From the NCBI GenBank assembly GCA_934293575.1, contig CAKQYU010000005.1, forward strand, positions 1-64,000: a DNA stretch of 64,000 nt. The letters are read 5' to 3'. Position 1 is the first letter of the stretch. Every line of letters begins with the position of its first letter. This document shows, one piece after another, positions 27,165 to 35,562 of the stretch. This DNA comes from an uncultured Lachnospiraceae bacterium. GTDB taxonomy: Bacteria > Bacillota > Clostridia > Lachnospirales > Lachnospiraceae. Position numbers and translations under genes: made by a program. The notes under the pieces were generated by a model. That model made no database searches and was not told where the DNA came from. It saw nothing but the letters and a program-made list of their open reading frames with translations.

Positions 27165-27878
27165 ATGTATGAATATAAAACAAGAATTCGTTATAGTGAA
27201 GTAAATTCAGATGGTATCTTAAGTTTACCATCTCTATTGGATTATTTTCAGGATTGTTCCATCTTTCATTCTGAAGATATTGGATTGGGATTAGAATATT
27301 TAAAAGAAAATAACATGGTCTGGGTATTAAGCTCGTGGCAAATTGATATAAAGAGATACCCCAAATTAGGAGAAAATGTAATTGTTGGTACAGCACCTTA
27401 TGATTTTAAGGGATTTATCGGATGTCGTAATTTTTGGATGAAAACAGATAATAATGAATTACTTGCATGTGCAAATTCTGTATGGAGTCTGATTGATACA
27501 AAAGAAGGTAGACCGATGAAACTAACGGAAGATATGATAAAAGGATATATATTATCTCCAAAAATGAATATGGAGTATATGGAACGTCATGTTAAATTTG
27601 CCGGAGAACAAAAGATTTATCCTTCTATGACAGTAAAATCCCATAATCTGGATACAAATTTACATGTAAATAATGGTCAATATATCCGAATTGGATTGGA
27701 TTATATATCAAATGAGGAATTATTAAGAATAAAACGATTACGAGCAGAATATAAAATACAGGCAAAATTAAATTCAGTATTATATCCAAAAAAATATGAG
27801 TATGATAATAAGATAGGAATCAGTCTACAAAATGAAAATGAAAAGCCATATTGTAATATGGAATTTTCATTTTCATAG
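27165..27878 (+). CDS. Acyl-ACP thioesterase
   Basis: A 237-residue protein of the bacterial acyl-ACP thioesterase family (FatA/FatB-like double hotdog). It opens YEYKTRIRYSEVNSDG and has LPSLLDYFQDCS, the VWVLSSWQIDIKRYP strand and the second-repeat motif SHNLDTNLHVNNGQYI near residue 166, which carries the Asn and His expected at the active site. It releases free fatty acids from ACP in the cytoplasm. AAGGA precedes the ATG at 27165; an upstream in-frame ATG at 27144 overlaps the terminator and is less likely. It is transcribed alone and convergent with pyrC. Confidence 0.85.
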   Translation: MYEYKTRIRYSEVNSDGILSLPSLLDYFQDCSIFHSEDIGLGLEYLKENNMVWVLSSWQIDIKRYPKLGENVIVGTAPYDFKGFIGCRNFWMKTDNNELLACANSVWSLIDTKEGRPMKLTEDMIKGYILSPKMNMEYMERHVKFAGEQKIYPSMTVKSHNLDTNLHVNNGQYIRIGLDYISNEELLRIKRLRAEYKIQAKLNSVLYPKKYEYDNKIGISLQNENEKPYCNMEFSFS

Positions 27879-27908
27879 TAGATATGGAAAAAATAGATGA
27901 TTCAAAGA

Positions 27909-29312
27909 TTAATTATCTAGTTGATAAATGATTCTACCATCGCAAATAGTATATTGAATTTGTCCTTTTAATTTCATTCCTGTAAAAGGCGTATTGGAAG
28001 ACTTAGAAGCATAGTTTCCAACTTCAAATTCATTGTCATTGAAGATTACAAAATCGGCAGGACCACCTTCTGCAATATAGCCGCAATCTAAATGATACAT
28101 AGTTGCAGGATTAATTGTCATTTTTTCCAACAACTGCATATAAGACAGATGTCCGGCTTTTACAAGATTTGTTATTCCAAGTGCAAGAGCAGTTTCTAAA
28201 CCAATAATTCCGCTTGGTGCTTCTGTAATTGATTTCTCTTTTTCTTCTTTACTGTGTGGAGCATGATCGGTTGCAATTAAATCAATGGTATTATCTTTTA
28301 AACCATGAATGATAGCCTGACGGTCTGTCTCTGTTCGTAAAGGTGGATTCATTTTAGCCAAAGTTCCATGTTCAATAACCGCATCTTCTGTCAGCGAAAA
28401 ATGATGTGGAGTTGCTTCTGCATGGATATTAAGTTGTCTGGATATATCGGAAGGTATGATTTGAATTCCATTATCTTGTCCATGAATTAATTCTGTTAAT
28501 TCTTCCTTTATTTTTGGGAGCGGAAGAGGAAGATTATGTTTTTGTATCATTTCAAGTTTTGCCTGTCGGACTAATTCTACACCTTCTTTTGTACTGATAT
28601 GTTGTATATCAATCGGAGCATCTAAATCCTTTGCAATTTCCAAATCACGATAAATCATATCAATTTCAGCACTTCGAGGAGAACCTTCAATGTTATAGTA
28701 ATTGGAAGCTTTTCCATGGTTTACACCATTATTTGTTATAAGAGATGGATTTTCTTCATGAAAGCTTAAAGGTACATTTAAATCTTTGGCTTTTTGCATT
28801 GCAGCTTTTATAATATCTTCATCAAGAATTGGTATTCCATCATCTGTAAAGCCTACGGCACCCTTTGATTTTAAGTAATCCATATCTGTTAGTTCCTGAC
28901 CTTTTAGTTCTTTTGTTATTGTAGCACAGGTTAGTACATGGATATCGGTTTCTTTCCCTTTATTAATTACATAAGATAATGTTTTTTCATTATCTACAGT
29001 TGGTTTTGTATTTGCCATTAATACAACAGTTGTAAATCCGCCTTTTGCAGCAGATTTTGCACCGGTATGAATATCTTCCTTATAGGTAAATCCGGGATCA
29101 CGAAAATGAACGTGTACATCCACAAGACCCGGAGCAATCATCATATTATCTGCATAAATTGTAGAAAGATTTTGTTTTTCCTCATCTGTAAGGTCGATGG
29201 ATGTAATAAATGGAGCAATTTTTTTAATTTTCTTTCCATCTACTAAAATATCATATATTCCTTCTTTTCCTGTTTTAGGATCTAATACATATCCATTTTT
29301 AATTAAAAGCAT
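27909..29312 (-). CDS. pyrC: Dihydroorotase
   Basis: A 467-residue amidohydrolase, longer than the usual 420-430. The metal-binding HxH is in DVHVHFRDPG near residue 65. A third metal-site segment is DIQHIS near 235 and the catalytic aspartate is in ATDHAPHS near 347. It cyclises carbamoyl-aspartate to dihydroorotate in pyrimidine synthesis. Relative to family members I know, an extra segment of roughly 35-40 residues (about 255-293, Pro- and Glu-rich) is inserted just before the conserved EATPHH motif. It lies downstream of argS and is convergent with the thioesterase gene. Confidence 0.92.
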   Translation of the reverse strand: MLLIKNGYVLDPKTGKEGIYDILVDGKKIKKIAPFITSIDLTDEEKQNLSTIYADNMMIAPGLVDVHVHFRDPGFTYKEDIHTGAKSAAKGGFTTVVLMANTKPTVDNEKTLSYVINKGKETDIHVLTCATITKELKGQELTDMDYLKSKGAVGFTDDGIPILDEDIIKAAMQKAKDLNVPLSFHEENPSLITNNGVNHGKASNYYNIEGSPRSAEIDMIYRDLEIAKDLDAPIDIQHISTKEGVELVRQAKLEMIQKHNLPLPLPKIKEELTELIHGQDNGIQIIPSDISRQLNIHAEATPHHFSLTEDAVIEHGTLAKMNPPLRTETDRQAIIHGLKDNTIDLIATDHAPHSKEEKEKSITEAPSGIIGLETALALGITNLVKAGHLSYMQLLEKMTINPATMYHLDCGYIAEGGPADFVIFNDNEFEVGNYASKSSNTPFTGMKLKGQIQYTICDGRIIYQLDN

Positions 29313-29352
29313 AACGTCCTCCTAATTTGACTGTGGTTAAAAAAGAGGTATA

Positions 29353-31038
29353 TTACATCTGTTCCGGACAATCAATTCCCAATAATGCTAATGCATCCTT
29401 TAATGTTCTTTTTGTCATAGCTACTAATTTTACACGGGCATTTCTAAGATTTTCATCTTCGACATTTACACGATCTGCATTATAAAAACGTGAAAATGAT
29501 TGAGCAACATCCATTGCAAAACGGGCAATTACACTTGGTTCGTATTTTTCGGCAGCATCCAATATAACCTGAGGAAAACGATTGATTTCTTTTAATAGAG
29601 CAATTGCCTCATCATCTAGTAAAAGACTGTAATCAATATCTGCATCCGGATTATATGAAACATTTCGTAAAATGCTGGCACAACGAACATAGGTGTATTG
29701 TACATAAGGACCGGTTTCTCCGTCAAAGTTTAATACTTTATCCCATTTAAAAGATACATCTTTGATTCGTTGATTATATAAATCATGGAAAATAATTGCA
29801 CCAACACCAACTATTCTTGCAATATCATCTTTATTTTCTACATTTGGATTTTTTTCTTCAATTGTTTTCTTTACTTTTTCAATTGCTTCTAACAAAATAT
29901 CTTCAGCATAAATAATATTACCACTTCTTGTGGATAGTTTTGCACCTTCTAAGCTTACTAATCCATAAGGAATATGAACCAAACTGTCTTTTGCCCATTC
30001 ATTACCCAATAATTCAACAACTTTAAATACCTGTGCAAAATGAAGTTTTTGTTCCTGACCGGTTACATAAAGACATTTATCAAAATTCCAGGTTGCCTTG
30101 CGGTAGAAAATAGCAGCTAAGTCTCTGGTTGCATAAATAGAACTACCATCCTTTTTCATTATTAAGCATGGAGCCATATTATATTCTTCCAAATCTACAA
30201 TTTGTGCACCCTGGCTTTCTTTCAAAAGGTTTGCATCCTGTAAACGCTTTACAACATCTGCGGTTTTGTCACGATAAAAGCTTTCACCTAAATAATGATC
30301 AAATTCCATACCAAGTAATGAATAGGTTCTTTTGTATTCTTTTAAACTGATATCAACAAACCATTTCCATATAGAAAGAGCTTCTTCGTTACCATGTTCC
30401 ATTTGTGCAAACCATTCTCTTGCTTCATCTGTAAGAGCTTCGTCATTGGCTGCTTCATCATGGAATTTGACATACAGACGCATTAATTCCGATACTCCAT
30501 CTTTTTCAACAGCTTCTTTTGTACCCCAACGTTTGTAGGCAACGATTAATTTACCGAATTGTGTTCCCCAATCACCTAAATGGTTGATACGTTCTACCTG
30601 ATATCCAAGCTTACTGAATATTTTATAAAGAGAATTTCCGATTATTGTTGTACGAAGATGTCCAACGTGGAAATTTTTTGCTACGTTTGGTGAAGAATAA
30701 TCGATACAAATCGTTTTACCGTTTCCTTTTGTTGAAGAACCAAAGTTTTCCATGTCAGCAGTTTCAATCATTGTTTTTACAAAAATCTCTTTTTTGATAA
30801 AGAAATTAAGGTAAGCACCCTTTACTTCTAATTTATCTATAAAATCAATATCTCCAATCTGGTTTGCAATATCGGAAGCAATAACAGGTGGCGCTTTTCG
30901 TAATGTCTTTGCAAGCTGGAAGCAAGGAAAGGCATAATCACCCATTTCCGGTTTTGGTGGAATTTCTAAAATCCCTTCAACAGTTGCCTCATCTAGTTGT
31001 GATGCCTGAACCAATAAATCAATTATTTTCTGTTTCAT
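29353..31038 (-). CDS. argS: Arginyl-tRNA synthetase
   Basis: A 561-residue class Ia synthetase of normal size. An N-terminal Add-1 domain is followed by NVAKNFHVGHLRTT (HIGH-type motif, near residue 118) and GAKLSTRSGN (KMSKS-equivalent, near 364). A C-terminal anticodon-binding helical domain starts near 445. It charges tRNA-Arg, one isoacceptor of which (CCT) is in this window. AAGGAG precedes the ATG. It lies 27 nt after the DegS-like ATPase gene in the same direction. Confidence 0.96.
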   Translation of the reverse strand: MKQKIIDLLVQASQLDEATVEGILEIPPKPEMGDYAFPCFQLAKTLRKAPPVIASDIANQIGDIDFIDKLEVKGAYLNFFIKKEIFVKTMIETADMENFGSSTKGNGKTICIDYSSPNVAKNFHVGHLRTTIIGNSLYKIFSKLGYQVERINHLGDWGTQFGKLIVAYKRWGTKEAVEKDGVSELMRLYVKFHDEAANDEALTDEAREWFAQMEHGNEEALSIWKWFVDISLKEYKRTYSLLGMEFDHYLGESFYRDKTADVVKRLQDANLLKESQGAQIVDLEEYNMAPCLIMKKDGSSIYATRDLAAIFYRKATWNFDKCLYVTGQEQKLHFAQVFKVVELLGNEWAKDSLVHIPYGLVSLEGAKLSTRSGNIIYAEDILLEAIEKVKKTIEEKNPNVENKDDIARIVGVGAIIFHDLYNQRIKDVSFKWDKVLNFDGETGPYVQYTYVRCASILRNVSYNPDADIDYSLLLDDEAIALLKEINRFPQVILDAAEKYEPSVIARFAMDVAQSFSRFYNADRVNVEDENLRNARVKLVAMTKRTLKDALALLGIDCPEQM

Positions 31039-31065
31039 ATTTTTTCTCCTTCATAGCTATATAAT

Positions 31066-32202
31066 TTATTTTTTAATTGGAAATGAAAATCTTACATTTG
31101 TACCGGATATTAAATCACCCTGAATTTGTAATTTACCATCTAATTGAGAGATTACTTCATGTAATTTGTGCAATCCGGAATGATAACCGGAACGTTCCAA
31201 ATAATCATCCGGAATACCGACACCATTGTCATTGACATAAACATCAATTAATCTGCTGCTGATAAATACCTTTGATGTAACATGATTGGCATTGGAATGT
31301 TTAAATATATTATCAAATATTTCCCGAAGCATATTGATAAGTCGTAGTGTGATTACGGAAGGTAATTCAATATCATGTTCTGTACAATCACAGGTTGAAT
31401 CAATCATGCATTCCGGATGTAAGTGACGATACCCCTCAACTAATTTGTTGATTTGATCCCAAATAGGTTGTTTTGCATCAATATTATAATTGAGACGATT
31501 TAATACATCTTCAATTGAATCCAATATAGATTGCTGTGAGGTATGTATTTCATTTAATGTTATTTGTGCTCGACCGATGTCGGAATGCAGTAACCATTTT
31601 AAAACATCTAATTTATTGAGATTTGAGATTAATTCCTGTTTTACATTCTGATCTAAAGTTTTGGCAAATTCCAGATTTTCATAATCCTCCAACATCATCA
31701 TGGTATAAGGATGTGAAGTCTGATCGGTTGGATTTTCTGTTTCGATAAATTCAATCAAATCATCGGTATCTTCTGTGTTTTCAGAGGAATCATGATTGCT
31801 TCCAACCAATACCGTATGGATGCATTTACTTGCTTTTGAAAGCATGGAAACCTGTTCTTTAAAGAAAGAAATATCATTTTCAACGGTTTCGATTTTTTTA
31901 ACCAGACGTTCTTTCGCATCTTCTAAATCTTTAATCTGGAGTGCTAATTGATATCCTTTTGTGGAAGAAGGATCATTATGATTTACTAATGGAGAAAACA
32001 CATTTTTTCTGTCATCAACCTGATAGGTGTATAATTCTCTGGTTTTTTCCAGTGTGTCAATCTGAACCTCTAATTCAAAAAGCTCGGTTTTCAGATTTTG
32101 TACCAATTCCAAATTACTGACATAGGTTTTATTAAAATAATCTAATGTCTTTGCATTGGCTTCCTCTATTATATTGAGTGGATTTGTTTCTTCTTTTGCC
32201 AT
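31066..32202 (-). CDS. DegS-like cytoplasmic sensor ATPase lacking the canonical phospho-histidine
   Basis: A 378-residue soluble protein. Residues 1-130 are a long coiled coil. A dimerisation-like helix follows at about 172-205. The C-terminal HATPase domain has an N-box (MLREIFDNIFKHS, 291-303), a G1 box (DNGVGIPDD, 325-333) and a final GTNVRFSFP. The layout matches DegS/HPK7 kinases, but where those have His-Asp the chain reads Leu183-Asp184, so autophosphorylation at the usual site is not expected. A cysteine group (C265, C271, C273) precedes the ATPase. No response-regulator gene is adjacent. Confidence 0.7.
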   Translation of the reverse strand: MAKEETNPLNIIEEANAKTLDYFNKTYVSNLELVQNLKTELFELEVQIDTLEKTRELYTYQVDDRKNVFSPLVNHNDPSSTKGYQLALQIKDLEDAKERLVKKIETVENDISFFKEQVSMLSKASKCIHTVLVGSNHDSSENTEDTDDLIEFIETENPTDQTSHPYTMMMLEDYENLEFAKTLDQNVKQELISNLNKLDVLKWLLHSDIGRAQITLNEIHTSQQSILDSIEDVLNRLNYNIDAKQPIWDQINKLVEGYRHLHPECMIDSTCDCTEHDIELPSVITLRLINMLREIFDNIFKHSNANHVTSKVFISSRLIDVYVNDNGVGIPDDYLERSGYHSGLHKLHEVISQLDGKLQIQGDLISGTNVRFSFPIKK

Positions 32203-32222
32203 TTTTTTCTCCGCAGTAAAAA

Positions 32223-33650
32223 TTAGAAGTAATAATCGTCGTCACGGTGACGCCGTCTTCTTCGGTATGCATAGTTTTTTCTTCTGTTATTTCTTCGTTT
32301 ATTCCTGATAATAGATAGTCCGACAAAATAAATTACTAGTATTAAGAAAAGGCTGATTATTATAATTCCAAGAATTTTCAGTACCTTTAAAATAACTGTC
32401 CAAACTGATTTTTTGGATGAATTTTGTTTTGTGGAATCCAACTGAGAGGAAAGAGAAGGACTTGAACTTTTGATATAAGTAGTTCCTAATTCATTTCCGT
32501 CATATGTAAATGTGATTTCTCCCAATATATTATCTTTTGCTTTGTCATATAGGGTTGTTGTCTGTGTAATTTGTGTAACATCAAAGTTATTATTAACTAA
32601 TAAACGAAAGGATTTATCGACCTCTAAATCAACCATATCATGATCAAGATTTAAATAATAATTGCTCAATATAGCATTTGGTGTTGCTTCTTCAGCTGTA
32701 TTATTTACTTCACTGGATTCAAATGAGAAGTTAGACAGTGGATAATAATATGAATAATTATTAAAACAGTAATTGTATAAAGCTTTCGTATCAGAATAGG
32801 CATAAGCTGCACCATCAACATCCAATACAACACAGATTAATTCCAAATCATCTTTTTTTGCATAGGTAACCAAAGTATTATTGGCAACCGTGGTATAACC
32901 GGTTTTACCACCTTCACAGTATTCATAATAGTATTCGGAAGCCGGCAAAATCATTTTGTTACCATTCCAAAGTTCCGTCGATTCCTTGGATTTATTTGTA
33001 GGAGGAATGGTATAAGATTGTGTTCCTGCTATTTCCCGAAACTCGTCATAATTTAGTGCTTCTTTTGTAATAAGAGCCATATCATATGCACAGGTATAAT
33101 GATTATCATCATGTAATCCGTTTGGTGTTATAAAATGTGTATTCTGGCAGCCAAGTTCACTTGCTTTTTCATTCATCATATCGGCGAAATGTTCAATATC
33201 GCCACCAACAATTTCTGCAATCTGATAGGCACATTCATTTGCGGATTTTACCATTGTTGCATATAAAAGATCCCGGATTGTGACTTTTTCTCCAACATCT
33301 AATCCGGCATTTGTACTGTCGCGTTCAATTCCCCAAATTGCATTTTCAGACATGGAAACAGTTTCATCAAAATCAACGTTATTTTCAATTGCCAATAAGG
33401 TTGTCATTATTTTGGTAATACTGGCAGGATACCGTTTGTCATAAGCATTTTTTTCATATAAAATACGACCGGACTGTGCATCCATAACGATTGCCGCAGT
33501 AGCAACTAAGTCGGGTTCTTTGGAAGGTTCATTCGGGTATTCTGTTGTTTTTGGATGTTCCGTTGTTGCTTCCATTTCGGTAGCATTTACCGGACATACA
33601 ATCGAAAAAATCATTAGCAAAGCCAGAAATATGGTAAACTTTTTTTTCAT
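32223..33650 (-). CDS. D-alanyl-D-alanine carboxypeptidase (penicillin-binding protein, S11 family)
   Basis: A 475-residue exported enzyme. After an N-terminal signal peptide (cleavage near VNA, residue 23), the serine peptidase motifs are SITK near residue 76 (YPASITKIMT), SAN near 136 and KTG near 250 (GGKTGYTT). A C-terminal transmembrane helix (about 415-440) ends in a very basic, Arg-rich tail. It trims the terminal D-Ala of peptidoglycan stem peptides, as in DacF/DacA. The ATG at 33650 has AAAGGAG 10 bases away; a TTG two codons earlier is a possible alternative. Confidence 0.9.
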   Translation of the reverse strand: MKKKFTIFLALLMIFSIVCPVNATEMEATTEHPKTTEYPNEPSKEPDLVATAAIVMDAQSGRILYEKNAYDKRYPASITKIMTTLLAIENNVDFDETVSMSENAIWGIERDSTNAGLDVGEKVTIRDLLYATMVKSANECAYQIAEIVGGDIEHFADMMNEKASELGCQNTHFITPNGLHDDNHYTCAYDMALITKEALNYDEFREIAGTQSYTIPPTNKSKESTELWNGNKMILPASEYYYEYCEGGKTGYTTVANNTLVTYAKKDDLELICVVLDVDGAAYAYSDTKALYNYCFNNYSYYYPLSNFSFESSEVNNTAEEATPNAILSNYYLNLDHDMVDLEVDKSFRLLVNNNFDVTQITQTTTLYDKAKDNILGEITFTYDGNELGTTYIKSSSPSLSSQLDSTKQNSSKKSVWTVILKVLKILGIIIISLFLILVIYFVGLSIIRNKRRNNRRKNYAYRRRRRHRDDDYYF

Positions 33651-33904
33651 GTACAATAGGCTCCTTTAATAATTGTTACAAATCTGTTACGATTAAACAT
33701 AATTACAATCATTTTATTATATCTGTCAGATAGTGTCAACTATTCAAAACCATAGATGTTATATGGTTTTATTCATAAGATATTGTTGAAAGTGTTTGAT
33801 TTGTAAAATATAATATAGTAGGTATTATAGGTAATCAATATTTTAGATATTAAGTTTATTACAAGTTTTACAAATGTTTATTAAAATAAGGAAGGAACAT
33901 ATAT

Positions 33905-34552
33905 ATGAGATTAAGAAATGTACCCGGTGCAAGGGATATGATTGTGGAAAGTGAATTTACGATAAAAGATGAGACCACATATAAGGGCAGATGGAATGAG
34001 GATGTATTTAAAAATGAAAACCCCATTCATATAGAAGTTGGGATGGGAAAAGGCCAGTTTATAATAACATTGGCAGAAAATAATCCGGATATTAATTATA
34101 TAGGAATTGAAAAGTATTCTTCCGTATTGGTAAGAGCAATTGAAAAACAGGAGGAAAAGCAGCTGCCGAATCTATTTTTTATCCGGATGGAAGCGGAAAA
34201 TATAGCAGATGTATTTGAAAAAAATGAGGTCAGTCAGATATATTTGAATTTTTCCGATCCATGGCCAAAGGATCGGCATGCAAAAAGGAGACTGACATCC
34301 GTTCAGTTTTTGGAACGATATGAAAAAATATTGAAAACAAAGGGACATGTTATATTTAAAACAGACAATCGTGATTTGTTTGATTTTTCACTGGAGCAGG
34401 AAAAAGAAGCACCCCATTGGACATTATTAAATTATACATTTGATCTTCATAATTCCCAGTATGTTGAAGGAAACGTTATGACAGAATATGAGTCAAGATT
34501 TGTTGCAAAAGGAAATCCGATTTGTAGAATGGAACTTCAATTGGTTGAATAA
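33905..34552 (+). CDS. trmB: tRNA (guanine-N7)-methyltransferase
   Basis: A 215-residue SAM-dependent methyltransferase of TrmB type. It opens MRLRNVPGA, motif I is IEVGMGKGQFI near residue 45, and the signature NFSDPWPKDRHAKRRL lies near 115. It forms m7G46 in tRNA variable loops. AAGGAAG precedes the ATG, and the gene is divergent from the carboxypeptidase gene across a 250-bp AT-rich gap. Confidence 0.95.
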   Translation: MRLRNVPGARDMIVESEFTIKDETTYKGRWNEDVFKNENPIHIEVGMGKGQFIITLAENNPDINYIGIEKYSSVLVRAIEKQEEKQLPNLFFIRMEAENIADVFEKNEVSQIYLNFSDPWPKDRHAKRRLTSVQFLERYEKILKTKGHVIFKTDNRDLFDFSLEQEKEAPHWTLLNYTFDLHNSQYVEGNVMTEYESRFVAKGNPICRMELQLVE

Positions 34553-34602
34553 TCTTATTAGCAGAGATATTTTTTTTGAATAGGATAAAAGAAAGGCTAT
34601 CT

Positions 34603-34716
34603 ATGAATAAAATGAATCGTATTTTATGTGTTAATTTATACCAGCTCGAAAAAAGATATCCAATCGTAAAAAATATACTTTGCGGATTGAGAATTGTTTG
34701 TAAAGAATTAAATTAG
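34603..34716 (+). CDS. Possible 37-residue small protein
   Basis: A short frame with GAAAGG seven bases before its ATG encodes a 37-residue basic peptide with three cysteines (MNKMNRILCVNLYQLEKR...). It fills the gap between trmB and hisA. I recognise no family, and such a short frame can arise by chance. Confidence 0.25.
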   Translation: MNKMNRILCVNLYQLEKRYPIVKNILCGLRIVCKELN

Positions 34717-34784
34717 AAAAATTGTATTTGCCCATAAATTGTGATATTATCAAGATATCTATTGATTTCTGGAGGTTATTATTG

Positions 34785-35561
34785 ATGAGGTTTCGACCTT
34801 GTATTGATATACACAATGGCAAAGTAAAACAAATAGTTGGCGGATCTTTGTTGGATGAAAATAATCAGGCAAAGGAAAATTTTGTTTCAACACAGGATGC
34901 TGCATATTATGCAGATTTATACAGGAAAAATCATTTAAAGGGTGGCCATATTATATTGCTGAATAAAGCGGGAACTACCTATTATAATGATGATGTGGAT
35001 CAGGCGAGAAAAGCACTTTTGAAATATCCGGGTGGATTGCAGATTGGTGGTGGAGTAACAAAAGATAACGCAAAGTTATTTCTTGAGATGGGAGCTTCTC
35101 ATGTGATTGTTACCTCTTATGTTTTTTCGGATGGTAAGGTTGATTATGAGAGATTGAAGGAACTTACTTCTCTGATAGGAAAAGAAAATCTGGTGTTGGA
35201 TTTGAGCTGCCGTAAAAAAGAAGATAACTATTATATTGTTACAGACAGGTGGCAGAAATTTACAACGGAGATTATTTCAAAAGATACCATTGATCGTCTT
35301 CAGGATTATGCGGATGAATTTTTGATTCATGCAGTTGACGTTGAGGGAAAAGCGAATGGAGTTGAAGAACCGTTGGTATCAATGCTATCTGATTTTTCAA
35401 GTATACCAATTACATATGCTGGCGGAATCGGCTCGTATAACGATATTAATACAATAAAAAAACTTTCGAAAAACCAATTGGACATTACAATTGGAAGTGC
35501 TCTTGATTTATTTGGGGGAAATCTTGAATTTGAAAAAGTAATGAATATGATGGATGCGTAA
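34785..35561 (+). CDS. hisA: Phosphoribosylformimino-AICAR ribotide isomerase, eukaryotic type (HisA/HIS6-like)
   Basis: A 258-residue TIM-barrel protein. The opening FRPCIDIHNGKVKQIVGGSL, the GGLQIGGGVT strand and ITYAGGIGSY near residue 206 match the eukaryotic HIS6-type isomerase more closely than classical bacterial HisA. It catalyses the fourth step of histidine synthesis, an Amadori rearrangement. GGAGG precedes the ATG at 34785; longer in-frame starts lack one. No other his gene is nearby, and the stop overlaps the region before the YfhO gene. Confidence 0.85.
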   Translation: MRFRPCIDIHNGKVKQIVGGSLLDENNQAKENFVSTQDAAYYADLYRKNHLKGGHIILLNKAGTTYYNDDVDQARKALLKYPGGLQIGGGVTKDNAKLFLEMGASHVIVTSYVFSDGKVDYERLKELTSLIGKENLVLDLSCRKKEDNYYIVTDRWQKFTTEIISKDTIDRLQDYADEFLIHAVDVEGKANGVEEPLVSMLSDFSSIPITYAGGIGSYNDINTIKKLSKNQLDITIGSALDLFGGNLEFEKVMNMMDA

Positions 35562-35562
35562 A

